This document shows positions 39,802 to 50,183 of a stretch of 64,000 bases of DNA, in pieces (positions within the stretch are counted from its first letter, which is position 1; each line of letters begins with the position of its first letter). The DNA is from Planctomycetota bacterium. GTDB lineage: Bacteria; Planctomycetota; Phycisphaerae; WQYP01. The position numbers and the translations under genes are program-made. Location: positions 1 to 64,000 of the forward strand of contig JAJYZF010000012.1 of assembly GCA_021800165.1 (NCBI GenBank). Direction: 5' to 3'. Under the pieces are notes generated by a model. The model ran no database searches, was not told the origin of the DNA, and saw nothing but the letters and a program-made list of their open reading frames with translations.

Positions 39802-40815
39802 GCCACCGGCCGGTGCCGCGGTGCCGATGGGATTGAGCGCTTTTATATAAACATCACGCGAGTGTCTTTTGCGAAAACGCATCTTACGGTAAAGAGCCAT
39901 GGCCGGCGTGTTGGTTGCGTCCACCGCCACCGTGCACACACGCAGGGAATTTGCCGCAAGTTGCCGCAGCGCCAGTTGCATTAGTGCCGTGCCCAAGCCG
40001 CGGCCCCGCATCTTGGGGGCCAGCCCCAGGTATACCACTTCCAGACTCTCCCGTGCTTCCACCTCGGCCAGAAGCAATACGCCGATGGGCTCACGATCGC
40101 GGCGCAGCAAAAACCACAAATCCTCGCGAAAGCGCCCCACCGCCTTGTGCCCACGCACCACATCTTCAATGCTTCGTAGACCGGTCAGACGTGGACAATC
40201 CAATGCTCCGACATAACTCTCTTCAATGGCTCGGCAAAATTGCCCATGATTTTCCACGCCATAGGTTTCCAGGGATACACCCGACGGAAATACGACGCGG
40301 GGCGATAACCACGGCTCCGATCGTTCCATGTACAGCAATGTTGCCAGATACTCGCAACCTGCATCTCGATAGGCCTGGGCGGAGCCATGGTCCTGCTCTT
40401 CCACAATGGCCTGGGCCAGACTCAGGCCTGCGGTTTGAGCATCGTGAACGGCACCCGCGATGCACAGGGATAGCGCCGGCACGACTTGCGGATGCTCACG
40501 TGGATCGGTGATATACAACGATGCCACCCGCCCCGGAGTATTGACCCACAGGCAGGCGGCAACAATCTGATCTTCTAAAACGGCCAACACCTGCCGATGT
40601 ATATCCAGTTGATGAACCTGGCCATAATAGCGCAAGGCCTCCATGCGCCGCACGAGCAGTGGAGACACCGCTGTTGCGTTGGCTGCCGCCGGACCGCCCA
40701 GCAGGCAACGCAGCCCGCGCTCAATTAATTCCGGCAATTCCGGCCGAACCACCGTCACCTGTTTTACCACTGGTGCCATCACCGCCACAGAAAAATGGGC
40801 GAAAAACCCAACCAA
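39796..40815 (-). CDS. GNAT family N-acetyltransferase
   Basis: EVVYLGLAPKMRGRGLGTALMQLALRQLAANSLRVCTVAVDATNTPAMALYRKMRFRK. Confidence 0.88.
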   Translation of the reverse strand: MVGFFAHFSVAVMAPVVKQVTVVRPELPELIERGLRCLLGGPAAANATAVSPLLVRRMEALRYYGQVHQLDIHRQVLAVLEDQIVAACLWVNTPGRVASLYITDPREHPQVVPALSLCIAGAVHDAQTAGLSLAQAIVEEQDHGSAQAYRDAGCEYLATLLYMERSEPWLSPRVVFPSGVSLETYGVENHGQFCRAIEESYVGALDCPRLTGLRSIEDVVRGHKAVGRFREDLWFLLRRDREPIGVLLLAEVEARESLEVVYLGLAPKMRGRGLGTALMQLALRQLAANSLRVCTVAVDATNTPAMALYRKMRFRKRHSRDVYIKALNPIGTAAPAGGL

Positions 40816-41090
40816 CCGTTTTTACACCACGTCCGCCGCTGGTAGTATTGTAGCACTGCTTGGTTTCAACGAAAACGCATCGGCATCCGTCCGCCCGCAC
40901 CGACCGGCGCTTGACATACGCAATACATTTGGTAGCGTCAAACGTGCAGCGCTGGTCCGAATGGCCGCCGAGGACGACAATGGGCGCTTGGTAGTAACTT
41001 TGGCAGGCTCGTCCCCCAGCCACCCCCGGCGGCATTGGGGTGCTGGGCATAATGTCGCGGCACCGTTTTAACGAAAAGAGTACGCATACC

Positions 41091-42503
41091 ATGGCTACAG
41101 AGGCAACACCCGCACTGATGGAGGGGCCTGGCAAAGGTAAAGCCTATTTTGACCGGGCGAAAACGGTTGCGGATACCGGTAACTATGACTATGCGATCGA
41201 CATGTACATTGAAGGGCTTTTCCGGGAGCCGTTGAATATTCCGGAACACGAGGCCTTACGCGATATTTCCCTGCGCCGAAAGGTTAAAGGGGGGAAACCC
41301 GCTTCCGGATTCATGGGAGCCAAACCTCGATTCAAGGGAAAAGCTCCTAAAGAACAGATGCTCAACGCGGAATGGCTTTTGGCCAAAGATCCGGGCAATA
41401 TCGCGCACATGAGCGCACTGCTTAAACACGCTTTCGCCGCCGACTATAAGGAAATTATCCACTGGTTTGGTCCGGTGATGTTGCACGCCAATCGCACCCA
41501 AAAATATCCGCATCCGCGCTATTACCTGGAACTCGCCGACTTATATGAGGGAATTGGGGCTTTTCAGGCTGCGGCGGAAGCCGTACAACTGGCCCAGCAG
41601 ATGCTTCCCAATGATGGCGAATTGGCCAACCGGGTGAAGGAACTTGCCGCGCGCGAAACACTGCAAAAAGGGCAATACGAAAATGCCGGCGACTTCAAAG
41701 ATTCCCTCAAGGACAAGGAACAAACCCAGGAGCTTATTCAGCAGGATAATCTCAACAAATCGGAAGAATTTAAACTTAAGGTACTCGCTGAAGCCAAAGC
41801 CAACTACGAGAAGGATCCCCTGGAACACCAGGTTATCAGCAAGTATGTGAAAGCTTTGATCGATCTGGACTCGCCGGATTATGAAGCCACGGCTATTGAA
41901 GTCCTGCAAAATTCCTATGAAAAGACCAAGGTTTATCGCTACAAAATGATTATCGGCGACATCCGCATGAAGCAGTTTCGTCGGGATATCCGCGTTCTTG
42001 CCGCGGCGGTTAAAGCTCATCCCGAGGACACGGCCTTGCAACATGACCTGCAGGAACACGAAAAGGTGCGGCTGGATTTTGAGATTGAAGAGTTCGCCCA
42101 GCGGGTCAAACAGTTTCCCACGGATATGGGAATTCTCTACGAGTACGGCTACCGGCTTTATCGCGCACGCCGCCTCGACGAAGCCCTGCAAGCTTTGCAG
42201 TTGGCGCAAAATCATCCCCGCCATCGAGCGGACGCTTTGTATCTGCTTGGTCGGTGCTTCCTGGAACAGGGCATGAAACGTGAGGCCGTCGAAACCTTTG
42301 CCCGAGCCGTCGAAAGTTATGAACTGGCAGACACCGGCGACACCAAAAGCAAAGACATGCATTACTGGCTGGCCCGGTCACAGGAAGCCAGTGGAAATAA
42401 CGCCGAGGCCGAAAAGCTCTACAGCCGCATTACCCAATGGGATATTACTTTCCGGGATGCCCGCCAGCGTTTGGCCGACCTGCGTGCAAAAGAAAGCCGG
42501 TGA
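41091..42503 (+). CDS. TPR-repeat protein
   Basis: Repeated helical segments AKTVADTGNYDYAIDMYIEGL, ADLYEGIGAFQAAAEAVQLAQQMLP, GYRLYRARRLDEALQALQLAQ. Confidence 0.85.
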   Translation: MATEATPALMEGPGKGKAYFDRAKTVADTGNYDYAIDMYIEGLFREPLNIPEHEALRDISLRRKVKGGKPASGFMGAKPRFKGKAPKEQMLNAEWLLAKDPGNIAHMSALLKHAFAADYKEIIHWFGPVMLHANRTQKYPHPRYYLELADLYEGIGAFQAAAEAVQLAQQMLPNDGELANRVKELAARETLQKGQYENAGDFKDSLKDKEQTQELIQQDNLNKSEEFKLKVLAEAKANYEKDPLEHQVISKYVKALIDLDSPDYEATAIEVLQNSYEKTKVYRYKMIIGDIRMKQFRRDIRVLAAAVKAHPEDTALQHDLQEHEKVRLDFEIEEFAQRVKQFPTDMGILYEYGYRLYRARRLDEALQALQLAQNHPRHRADALYLLGRCFLEQGMKREAVETFARAVESYELADTGDTKSKDMHYWLARSQEASGNNAEAEKLYSRITQWDITFRDARQRLADLRAKESR

Positions 42504-42541
42504 CACACTTCTTGGCGCCGCTTTAACTGGGATGCCCATCT

Positions 42542-42949
42542 ATGCCCGACGATACCCCATTTATAGTGGACCTCACCAAGGAGTTTTGTTTTGAAGCCGC
42601 CCATCGCCTGCCCCGGGCACCTGTCGACCACAAATGCTTTCGGTTGCATGGCCATTCTTTTCGCGTCCAGGTAACGATCCGCGGACAAGTCAATCCTCAA
42701 ACCGGTTGGCTTCAGGACTTCGGCGATCTCAAAGCCGCTTTTGCCCCGCTCGTGGCCGAACTCGACCACCATTATCTCAATGAAATTTCCGGCTTGGATA
42801 ATCCCACCAGCGAAAATCTGGCCCGATGGATATGGCAGCGCCTTGCCCCCCGACTGCCCCTGCTCAGCGAGGTGCTCATCCACGAAACCTGTACCAGCCG
42901 TTGCGTCTATCGCGGTCCCGCCGCCACACCAGAAGGCCGCAACCCATAA
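42542..42949 (+). CDS. queD: 6-carboxytetrahydropterin synthase / 6-pyruvoyltetrahydropterin synthase family
   Basis: [53 protein letters not shown]. Confidence 0.94.
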   Translation: MPDDTPFIVDLTKEFCFEAAHRLPRAPVDHKCFRLHGHSFRVQVTIRGQVNPQTGWLQDFGDLKAAFAPLVAELDHHYLNEISGLDNPTSENLARWIWQRLAPRLPLLSEVLIHETCTSRCVYRGPAATPEGRNP

Positions 42950-43181
42950 TCAAGACTCGGACCATCTATGCGGGTGCGCCAAAAAGCACGAAGAGACGCA
43001 TTTTGGGGGCCAATCAACACGTTGGACGGGATTGGCGTACCTTCTTTTTAAAATGGCCCTGGCCCGGTCCGTAGCCTTGACCATCCGTTGCCTTGCGCGG
43101 TCGATGGGCTTATTCTAATCGTCTATATGCGGACCTGTGCCTACAATGGCAGGTTCCTCAGTTCCATGACAAGGAGGCACC

Positions 43182-43649
43182 ATGCCCATCTCCGAAGGTT
43201 CACCTGCTCCTGATTTCAGCCTGCCATCCACCGATGGCAGAGAGATTTCCCTGCAGAGCTGCAAAGGGAAAAAAATCGTGCTCTACTTTTATCCCAAAGA
43301 CGATACTCCCGGGTGTACTCTGGAGGCCTGTAACTTCCGCGACTCCATCAAAGATTTCCGAAAGAACGGGGCCGTGGTGCTGGGAGTAAGTCCTGATGAC
43401 CTGGAAAGCCATAAAAAATTCCAAACCAAATTCAAGCTCCCCTTTGTGCTGCTCTCGGATACCAACCATGCCCTGGCTGAAAAATATGGCGTATGGAAAG
43501 AAAAAGCGATGTACGGCAAAAAGTACATGGGCATAGAAAGAACCACTGTGGTCATCGATTCCCTGGGGAAGATTCACCGCATTTTTCCAAAGGTGAAGGT
43601 GGATCAACATCACCAGGAAGTGCTGGCCGCGCTGGCCAGCGCGGTCTAA
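43182..43649 (+). CDS. bcp: Thioredoxin-dependent peroxiredoxin (Bcp)
   Basis: GSPAPDFSLPSTDGREISLQSCKGKKIVLYFYPKDDTPGCTLEACNFRD. Confidence 0.95.
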   Translation: MPISEGSPAPDFSLPSTDGREISLQSCKGKKIVLYFYPKDDTPGCTLEACNFRDSIKDFRKNGAVVLGVSPDDLESHKKFQTKFKLPFVLLSDTNHALAEKYGVWKEKAMYGKKYMGIERTTVVIDSLGKIHRIFPKVKVDQHHQEVLAALASAV

Positions 43650-43671
43650 GCAACCCCGGCCAGCACCAGGC

Positions 43672-44565
43672 TTAGCGCAGAGTCGTTAGCACACAGCGCT
43701 GGTGCCCGGCGGCATCGCGAACAATCCGCGGCTCTGAAAACTTTCCCGAGGCATTCATAATTTCAGCCACTCCCGCCGCCTGATCAAAAGCGGTCTCCAC
43801 CAGCAACATGCCCGTCGGCAACAGGTATTCCGGTGCGCCGGCGACAATGCGATGGTAAAAGGTCAGGCCGGTTTCCCCGCCATCCAGAGCCAGCCGCGGC
43901 TCATGGTCTTTGACCTCCGGCATCAGTGCGGCAATCTGGCCGGTTTGAATGTAGGGCGGATTGGACACAATAAGATGAAATCTCGGCCGAACAGGCATCG
44001 CATCCAACGCCTCATATAGATCACCGCGCACCAACCGCACCCGGTCCAACACGCCGACCCGGCGAGCGTTCACCTCGGCCATGGCCAGCGCCGGCTGGCT
44101 GATATCGGTGGCCACAACTCGCGCTTCCGTTAGATGTTTGGCCAAAGCAATGGATATGCAGCCGCTGCCCACGCCCAATTCCAGAATTTCCGGTTTTTCC
44201 CAGGTGGTTGCCAGCCGCACCGCGCGAATGGCGGTTTCCACCAACGTCTCCGTATCGGGTCGAGGAATCAACACGTCCTGCGATACCGCAAACTCCATTG
44301 AAAAGAACCAGCTCTTACCGATCAGATACGCCACGGGCGTATGTTCCCGGCGCTTTTTAACCAGTTCGCGGAATTTTTGAATTTCCGCCGGTCCCGGTAC
44401 TTTTTCAAATTGCGTGTAGAGTTCCATGCGACTGCAATTCAAGACATGCGAAAGCAGCAACTCCGCTGAAAGTCTGGGTTCCTCAATCTGATGCCCGGCG
44501 AAAAAATCACTCGTCCACTGCAACAGTGCGCCGATCGACCAGATGGTCTTTGCTTGCATGACCAT
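43672..44565 (-). CDS. prmC: Peptide chain release factor N5-glutamine methyltransferase
   Basis: ILELGVGSGCISIALAKHL; LIVSNPPYIQ. Confidence 0.95.
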   Translation of the reverse strand: MVMQAKTIWSIGALLQWTSDFFAGHQIEEPRLSAELLLSHVLNCSRMELYTQFEKVPGPAEIQKFRELVKKRREHTPVAYLIGKSWFFSMEFAVSQDVLIPRPDTETLVETAIRAVRLATTWEKPEILELGVGSGCISIALAKHLTEARVVATDISQPALAMAEVNARRVGVLDRVRLVRGDLYEALDAMPVRPRFHLIVSNPPYIQTGQIAALMPEVKDHEPRLALDGGETGLTFYHRIVAGAPEYLLPTGMLLVETAFDQAAGVAEIMNASGKFSEPRIVRDAAGHQRCVLTTLR

Positions 44566-44628
44566 AGATTTGTCTTAACATGCCCGCCGGTTCAACCAAC
44601 GCGTGCCGGTCAGCTCCGGGCGGAACAA

Positions 44629-44701
44629 TGGAGGCAAGGGGACTCGAACCCCTGACCTTCTCGATGCCATCGAGACGCTCTCCCAACTGAGCTATGCCCC
44701 C
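44629..44701 (-). tRNA. tRNA-Ala (GGC)
   Basis: Minus strand GGGGGCATAGCTCAGTTGGGAGAGCGTCTCGATGGCATCGAGAAGGTCAGGGGTTCGAATCCCCTTGCCTCCA; full cloverleaf, anticodon GGC. Confidence 0.96.
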
Positions 44702-44993
44702 GTGAGGTTCCGCAGCGGTTAATTTACCCCATACCCGCCAACAGGTCAACAACGCCGGGTCCCCTGCCCTTGTGTCCGGATATGGTCAATTGCTACAATA
44801 CCAGCAATTGACCGGATCGATGATGGGCGCAGCCTGTCCACCTCCGGCCACCGCACGGATGTAAAATCGGTGCAGACCAGGGATGGGTCCATGACGTGCC
44901 TGCTATTTTGTTTTACTGCTCCAGCACACCTCGGCGACCAGCCCGGCCATGGGGTGCATTTTCGCGCTACCTCTTTTACGTTAAGGATTGCCG

Positions 44994-46370
44994 ATGACTG
45001 AACTTCACGAGCACACGCTGGTTCCCACACGTATGCTGCGGCAGAATGGCCACGGCAACGGACACGCATCCGCCGCAGCGCAGCCCGCGGTGGCCGTCGC
45101 CCCGTGGAAACGGCTGGCCATCCGTCCCCTGGGACTTTCACTCGATCAGGTGCTCATGCTCATCGCCCTGGCCTTGCTTGGTTTTGGCTTTGTCATGGTG
45201 CATAGCGCCCAGGCCCGGGTTGGGCCGGTGAATGTTAGAGCCGAATTAAGCCGATTGATTTTCAGTGCTGTCACCATACACGTGCTGCTGGCGGTGGCGG
45301 CCCTGTGGGTACTCTCACGTCTCAATTACCGCAAATTCATCGGGCGGCACCTGGCCACCTCACCGGCCACCATCCTGATGATCGTGTCGATCTGCCTGCT
45401 GGTGCTGGTGCTCACCCATTTTGGAGCCCGAATCAACGGTGCCAAACGATGGCTGGTGATTCCTTTGGGCGGCCACCGCATCAGTTTTGAACCCTCTGAA
45501 CTGGCCAAATGGTCCATGGTCTTGTTTATCGCCGCCTTTGCCATACATCAGGGCGACCAGATCCGCAGCTTCTGGAAAGGATTTATACCACTGGTCCTGG
45601 CCACCGGCTTGATCTGCTTGCCCATCCTGGTGGAAGATTTCGGCACCGCCGTCCTCATTGGCACGGTCGCGGTTATCCTGATGCTGCTGGCCGGCTGCCG
45701 TTGGTGGCATATTGCCCTGCTCCTGCCGGTGGCGGCCGTGCTGGCCTACTTTGCCGTCTGGCACAGCGCCTATCGCCGGGAGCGCCTGCTGATATTTTTG
45801 CACCCGCATCTGGACCCCAAAGGAGCCGGCTATAACCCGATTCAATCGCTGTTGTCCTTTCACAGCGGCGGATTCTGGGGGCGGGGCTTGGGCAATGGCA
45901 TTCAAAAAATGGGCTTTCTGCCGGAAGACAGTACGGATTTCATCTTCAGCCTCATTGCCGAGGAACTCGGATTTTTCGGCTGTATGTTGGTAATCTCGCT
46001 TTTCATGGGTTTAACCATCTGCGGATGGCTGGTGACGCACCGGGCCAAAGATCTCTTTGGCAAGCTGCTGGCCTTTGGAGCCACCGCTACCATCGCCTTT
46101 CAGGCCATGATGAATGTGGCGGTGGTAACCGTAACAGTCCCCACCAAAGGAATCGCCCTGCCCCTGATTTCCGCGGGTGGCACAGGCTGGGTTCTTACCG
46201 CCGCAGCCATCGGCCTAATGATGAGCGTGGAACGGGTGAATCGCCTGGAACCCGTCGATGCGCCCGATGCCACGGTAAAAGCTCCGGAACGTCTGGGTTT
46301 GCATGTGGTATCCGCACGTGAATCGCCGGGATTACCCGTCCGGTCAATCCCAACATCGGAGCAATTGTGA
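44994..46370 (+). CDS. ftsW: FtsW/RodA/SpoVE family cell-cycle protein
   Basis: DSTDFIFSLIAEELGFFGC...; VTVTVPTKGIALPLISAGGTGWV; first gene of dcw-type block. Confidence 0.92.
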   Translation: MTELHEHTLVPTRMLRQNGHGNGHASAAAQPAVAVAPWKRLAIRPLGLSLDQVLMLIALALLGFGFVMVHSAQARVGPVNVRAELSRLIFSAVTIHVLLAVAALWVLSRLNYRKFIGRHLATSPATILMIVSICLLVLVLTHFGARINGAKRWLVIPLGGHRISFEPSELAKWSMVLFIAAFAIHQGDQIRSFWKGFIPLVLATGLICLPILVEDFGTAVLIGTVAVILMLLAGCRWWHIALLLPVAAVLAYFAVWHSAYRRERLLIFLHPHLDPKGAGYNPIQSLLSFHSGGFWGRGLGNGIQKMGFLPEDSTDFIFSLIAEELGFFGCMLVISLFMGLTICGWLVTHRAKDLFGKLLAFGATATIAFQAMMNVAVVTVTVPTKGIALPLISAGGTGWVLTAAAIGLMMSVERVNRLEPVDAPDATVKAPERLGLHVVSARESPGLPVRSIPTSEQL

Positions 46371-47629
46371 GCCAACTCACCAGCCATCTTGAACCACCAG
46401 CGGCCAAGCCAGCCGCTACCGCCGCTGACCCCATCCCTCCCCTGCCGACATCTGTATCCGGCTGCCCCATTGGTCTGGTAATGGCCGGCGGCGGAACCGG
46501 CGGTCATGTATATCCTGGCCTGGCCGTGGCGGAAACTCTGAGTCTATGGTACCCCGATCAATTACATCTGTTATGGGCCGCCACACCGCGCCCCATAGAT
46601 CAGCGGCTGTTGGCGAAGTTTGGCGCGGATTATGTGGCCCAGCCGGTGCGAACATTGACTAAAAAACCGTGGCAATGGTGGCCCTTCCTACGAGCTTGGC
46701 GGGAAAGCTGCGGCTATTGGCGGAGCTATTTTCGGCAAAATTCCGTCCATGCGGTGCTGGCTCTGGGTGGCTACGCAGCGGCACCGGCGGCTATGGTGGC
46801 CTCGGAAATGGGCATTCCTCTGGCCGTGCTTAATCCGGATGCCTTGCCGGGAGTCGCCAATCGATTTTTAATCCGCCGCGCCGATCGAGTTTTTACGCAG
46901 TGGAATTTACCGGCGGCCGCGATCGGCAAGTACCACGCAAAAATGGTCGTTACCGGATGCCCCATTCGCTCGTCCCTGACCAGCTTGTCCCGCCGACAAG
47001 CGGCCCAGCGTTTGGAGATGGATCCGGATCGTCCCACCCTGGTCATCACCGGCGCTTCCCTGGGTGCCAAGACGATCAACGATGCCATCATCGCCCTGTT
47101 GGATCAGCCCGACATTCTTGGCGCTTTGCATGGCCCGGCTCCGGCCCAAGCCCATGGCTCCTGGCAGATCTTGCATCTGACCGGGCTGGGACAGGCCGCA
47201 GCGGCCCGAAGAGCGGCTGCGAAATTCCCGTCCGGCTTTTGGAAGGTGCTTGAATATGTTGACGATATGGCCGCGGTCTGGGCGCTGGCCGATCTGGTCA
47301 TTGCCAGAGCTGGTGCGGGACTCTGCGCGGAATTAACCGCCTGCGGCGTGCCTGCAATTTTATTGCCTTATCCGTTTCATCGCGATCAGCACCAACAGGC
47401 CAATGCCGCCCACTTAACTTCCGCCGGGGCGGCCAGGCTGGTCCTGGATACCAAAGATGCGGCCATCAATGCCGCCGCGCTTCACCCGGTTCTGCTGGAA
47501 TTGCTGACTCATCCCGCCACGCGCCAAGCCATGGCCCAGGCATCCCGACGCCTGGCCAGACCGCAGGCGGCCGCCGACGTAGCCCGCCGGCTAATCCTGC
47601 TGATGACGGAGAAAGTCAACAGCCGATAA
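46367..47629 (+). CDS. murG: UDP-GlcNAc:lipid II GlcNAc transferase
   Basis: LVMAGGGTGGHVYPGLAVAETL; VIARAGAGLCAELTACGVPAILLPYP. Confidence 0.95.
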   Translation: MSQLTSHLEPPAAKPAATAADPIPPLPTSVSGCPIGLVMAGGGTGGHVYPGLAVAETLSLWYPDQLHLLWAATPRPIDQRLLAKFGADYVAQPVRTLTKKPWQWWPFLRAWRESCGYWRSYFRQNSVHAVLALGGYAAAPAAMVASEMGIPLAVLNPDALPGVANRFLIRRADRVFTQWNLPAAAIGKYHAKMVVTGCPIRSSLTSLSRRQAAQRLEMDPDRPTLVITGASLGAKTINDAIIALLDQPDILGALHGPAPAQAHGSWQILHLTGLGQAAAARRAAAKFPSGFWKVLEYVDDMAAVWALADLVIARAGAGLCAELTACGVPAILLPYPFHRDQHQQANAAHLTSAGAARLVLDTKDAAINAAALHPVLLELLTHPATRQAMAQASRRLARPQAAADVARRLILLMTEKVNSR

Positions 47630-47791
47630 TGATGTTGGTATTCTGGCGCGCAGCCCGGGTGGCACCGGCGTGCGGCGGGTGCCCGGCGGAGGCCAAATAA
47701 CCTCCGGACGGATGGCGTCGGTGGCCATGACTAAATTAGTTGTGCCCATGAGGTTGCCGCTCAACTGGCCACCATAAGGAGACTGGTATCG

Positions 47792-49258
47792 ATGACTCTA
47801 GCGGCGACAAAATCAGGCGGTGAAATTACTTTGCAATTGACGCACACCCCAGATCATGAAGATGGCCCATCCAAGACCGCGATGGATCCTCTGACCGGGC
47901 TTCATGTACATTTTATAGGCATCGGCGGCAGCGGCATGAACGGTCTGGCGCAAATGCTTATTCAATCAAGCGCTATTGTTTCCGGCACCGACCGCACCCG
48001 GTCAATGGCCACCGAAAAACTCAGTGCCTTGGGTGCCCACATCGACTATGTCCATGGTGCCGCCGCTGTCCCGCCCGAATGTGACCTGGTCGTGCATTCC
48101 GCGGCGATCAAAGCCGATCATCCAGAAATGCTTGAGGCCGCCCGGCGCGGCCTTAAAATCCTCAAATATGCCCAGCTTCTCGGCCACATGATGTCTTCCC
48201 GGCAGGGTATTGCCATTGCGGGAACTCATGGCAAATCGACCACCACGGCCATGACGGCCTATGCCCTCACCCAGGCGGCGATGGACCCATCCTTTGTGGT
48301 GGGGGCGAATTGCCGGCAACTGCAAGGCTCCGCCCACGGCGGCGGCGGTCGCCTCTTTGTGGTTGAAGCCTGCGAGTATGACCGCAGCTTTCTCAACCTG
48401 CATCCGCATATCGCCGCCATTCTCAATATTGAAGAAGACCACTTGGATTATTACCACGACATTGAGGAAATTATCGCGGCCTTTGCGCAGCTTCTGCGGC
48501 AGGTGGATCCGGCCGGAACCATCATCACCCAGGCCCAGGATGAACATTGCCTGGCTGCGGCCCGGGCCGCCGGTGTCCAGATCGAAACCTACGGGATTGA
48601 GACGCCTGCCTGCTGGCAGGCGGTGAACCTGACCACCGACCATGGCCGACAATCTTTTGACGTGCTGCAAAATAACCGACCGATGGGCCGGCTCACAACC
48701 CGGCTGGCCGGGCGACACAATGTGGGCAATGCCTTGGTAACCGCAGCCATCGGCGTGCATTGCGGTGCCAAGTGGCAGGCGGTGGCGGATGGCATTGCCA
48801 ATTTTGGCGGCGTAGATCGACGCAGCGAGTTTCTGGGGCAGCGCGGCGGCATCAACTTTGTCGATGATTACGGCCACCACCCGACCGAAATTCGCGCTAC
48901 CCTGCAAGCTCTCCGCGATCATTATGCCCCACGGCGGCTGATTTGTGTGTTTCAGCCGCACCAGCACAGCCGCACCCGGTTTTTACTCAACGATTTCGCC
49001 CGCAGCTTCGCCCATGCGGACCTTACCATTGTTCCGGATATTTATTTCGTCCGCGACAGCGAACTCGACCGTCAGGCCGTCAATGCCGCCATGCTGGTGG
49101 ACCGTATCCGCGCCAACGGACGCCAAGCCAGGTATATTCCGGATTTCCCGGGGATTGTAAATTATCTGCAAGAACAACTGCAGCCTGGAGATTTAGTAGT
49201 GTCGATGGGCGCTGGCCCTGTTTGGGAAATTACGCATGAATTGGTACGCAGGCTTTGA
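47792..49258 (+). CDS. murC: UDP-N-acetylmuramate--L-alanine ligase
   Basis: HFIGIGGSGMNGLAQML; IAGTHGKSTTTAMTAYAL; DDYGHHPTEI; QPHQHSRT. Confidence 0.96.
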   Translation: MTLAATKSGGEITLQLTHTPDHEDGPSKTAMDPLTGLHVHFIGIGGSGMNGLAQMLIQSSAIVSGTDRTRSMATEKLSALGAHIDYVHGAAAVPPECDLVVHSAAIKADHPEMLEAARRGLKILKYAQLLGHMMSSRQGIAIAGTHGKSTTTAMTAYALTQAAMDPSFVVGANCRQLQGSAHGGGGRLFVVEACEYDRSFLNLHPHIAAILNIEEDHLDYYHDIEEIIAAFAQLLRQVDPAGTIITQAQDEHCLAAARAAGVQIETYGIETPACWQAVNLTTDHGRQSFDVLQNNRPMGRLTTRLAGRHNVGNALVTAAIGVHCGAKWQAVADGIANFGGVDRRSEFLGQRGGINFVDDYGHHPTEIRATLQALRDHYAPRRLICVFQPHQHSRTRFLLNDFARSFAHADLTIVPDIYFVRDSELDRQAVNAAMLVDRIRANGRQARYIPDFPGIVNYLQEQLQPGDLVVSMGAGPVWEITHELVRRL

Positions 49259-50114
49259 GAGCGCAGTAACGGAAAACGTGCCTCTGGCACCCAAGACGTG
49301 GTTTAACGTCGGCGGTCCGGCGCGTTATTTTGTCGAACCGGAAGATGTCACCCAGGCTGCCGCCATCCTCCTGCGCCTGCGCGAAAATGATATCCCGATT
49401 TATGTCCTGGGGTCCGGAGCCAACTTGCTCATCAGCGATGCCGGGGTCAACGGGGCCGTCATTCATCTCCATAACAAGGCTTTCAAAACCATTGACTTCC
49501 AAGGGCGCAATGTTGCCGCCGGAGCTGGAACCGATGTTCAACAACTGATCCGCCAATGCGCGCACCAGGGGCTTTCCGGTCTGGAATGTCTGGCCGGAAT
49601 TCCCGGCACCGTTGGCGGCGAAATACGCATGAATGCCGGCGGCGCATTTGGAGATATCGGCTCGCAGGTGCTGGATGTCACCGTCATGGATCTCAACGGC
49701 CAAAGTTATACCCGGCAGCGTGATGATCTGGTCTTTGAATATCGCCATTCCAACATTACCGCCAAACTTATTCTCGCGGCTACTTTTGAGCTTATTCCGG
49801 ATGACCCCAACCGCATTGCCGAAAAAGTAAAGGAAATATGGATGTTCAAACGCAACTCCCAGCCGCTGGCGGAAAATAATGCCGGGTGTATTTTCAAGAA
49901 TTCCAGCGGTACCTCCGCGGGGCAGTTGATTGACAAGACCGGCCTTAAAGGCTTGCGTATCGGCGGAGCCGAAGTTTCCCAGCGGCATGCCAATTTCATT
50001 GTGGCCAAACCGGGCTGCAAAGCCGCGGATATCCAAGCTCTCATCGCACAGGTACGCAAACGTGTGCAGGAAAAGTTTGCGGTCATTCTGGAAACCGAGG
50101 TGGTCATCTGGTAG
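49236..50114 (+). CDS. murB: UDP-N-acetylenolpyruvoylglucosamine reductase
   Basis: TWFNVGGPARYFVEPEDV; LGSGANLLISDAGVNGAVIHL; GIPGTVGGEIRMNAGGAFGDI. Confidence 0.96.
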   Translation: MNWYAGFESAVTENVPLAPKTWFNVGGPARYFVEPEDVTQAAAILLRLRENDIPIYVLGSGANLLISDAGVNGAVIHLHNKAFKTIDFQGRNVAAGAGTDVQQLIRQCAHQGLSGLECLAGIPGTVGGEIRMNAGGAFGDIGSQVLDVTVMDLNGQSYTRQRDDLVFEYRHSNITAKLILAATFELIPDDPNRIAEKVKEIWMFKRNSQPLAENNAGCIFKNSSGTSAGQLIDKTGLKGLRIGGAEVSQRHANFIVAKPGCKAADIQALIAQVRKRVQEKFAVILETEVVIW

Positions 50115-50183
50115 CCTACGCCAAGATGACTCTCGGCCGATCCGTGCATCAACCGCGGTTGCCGACTTAACAAAGGCCTTGTC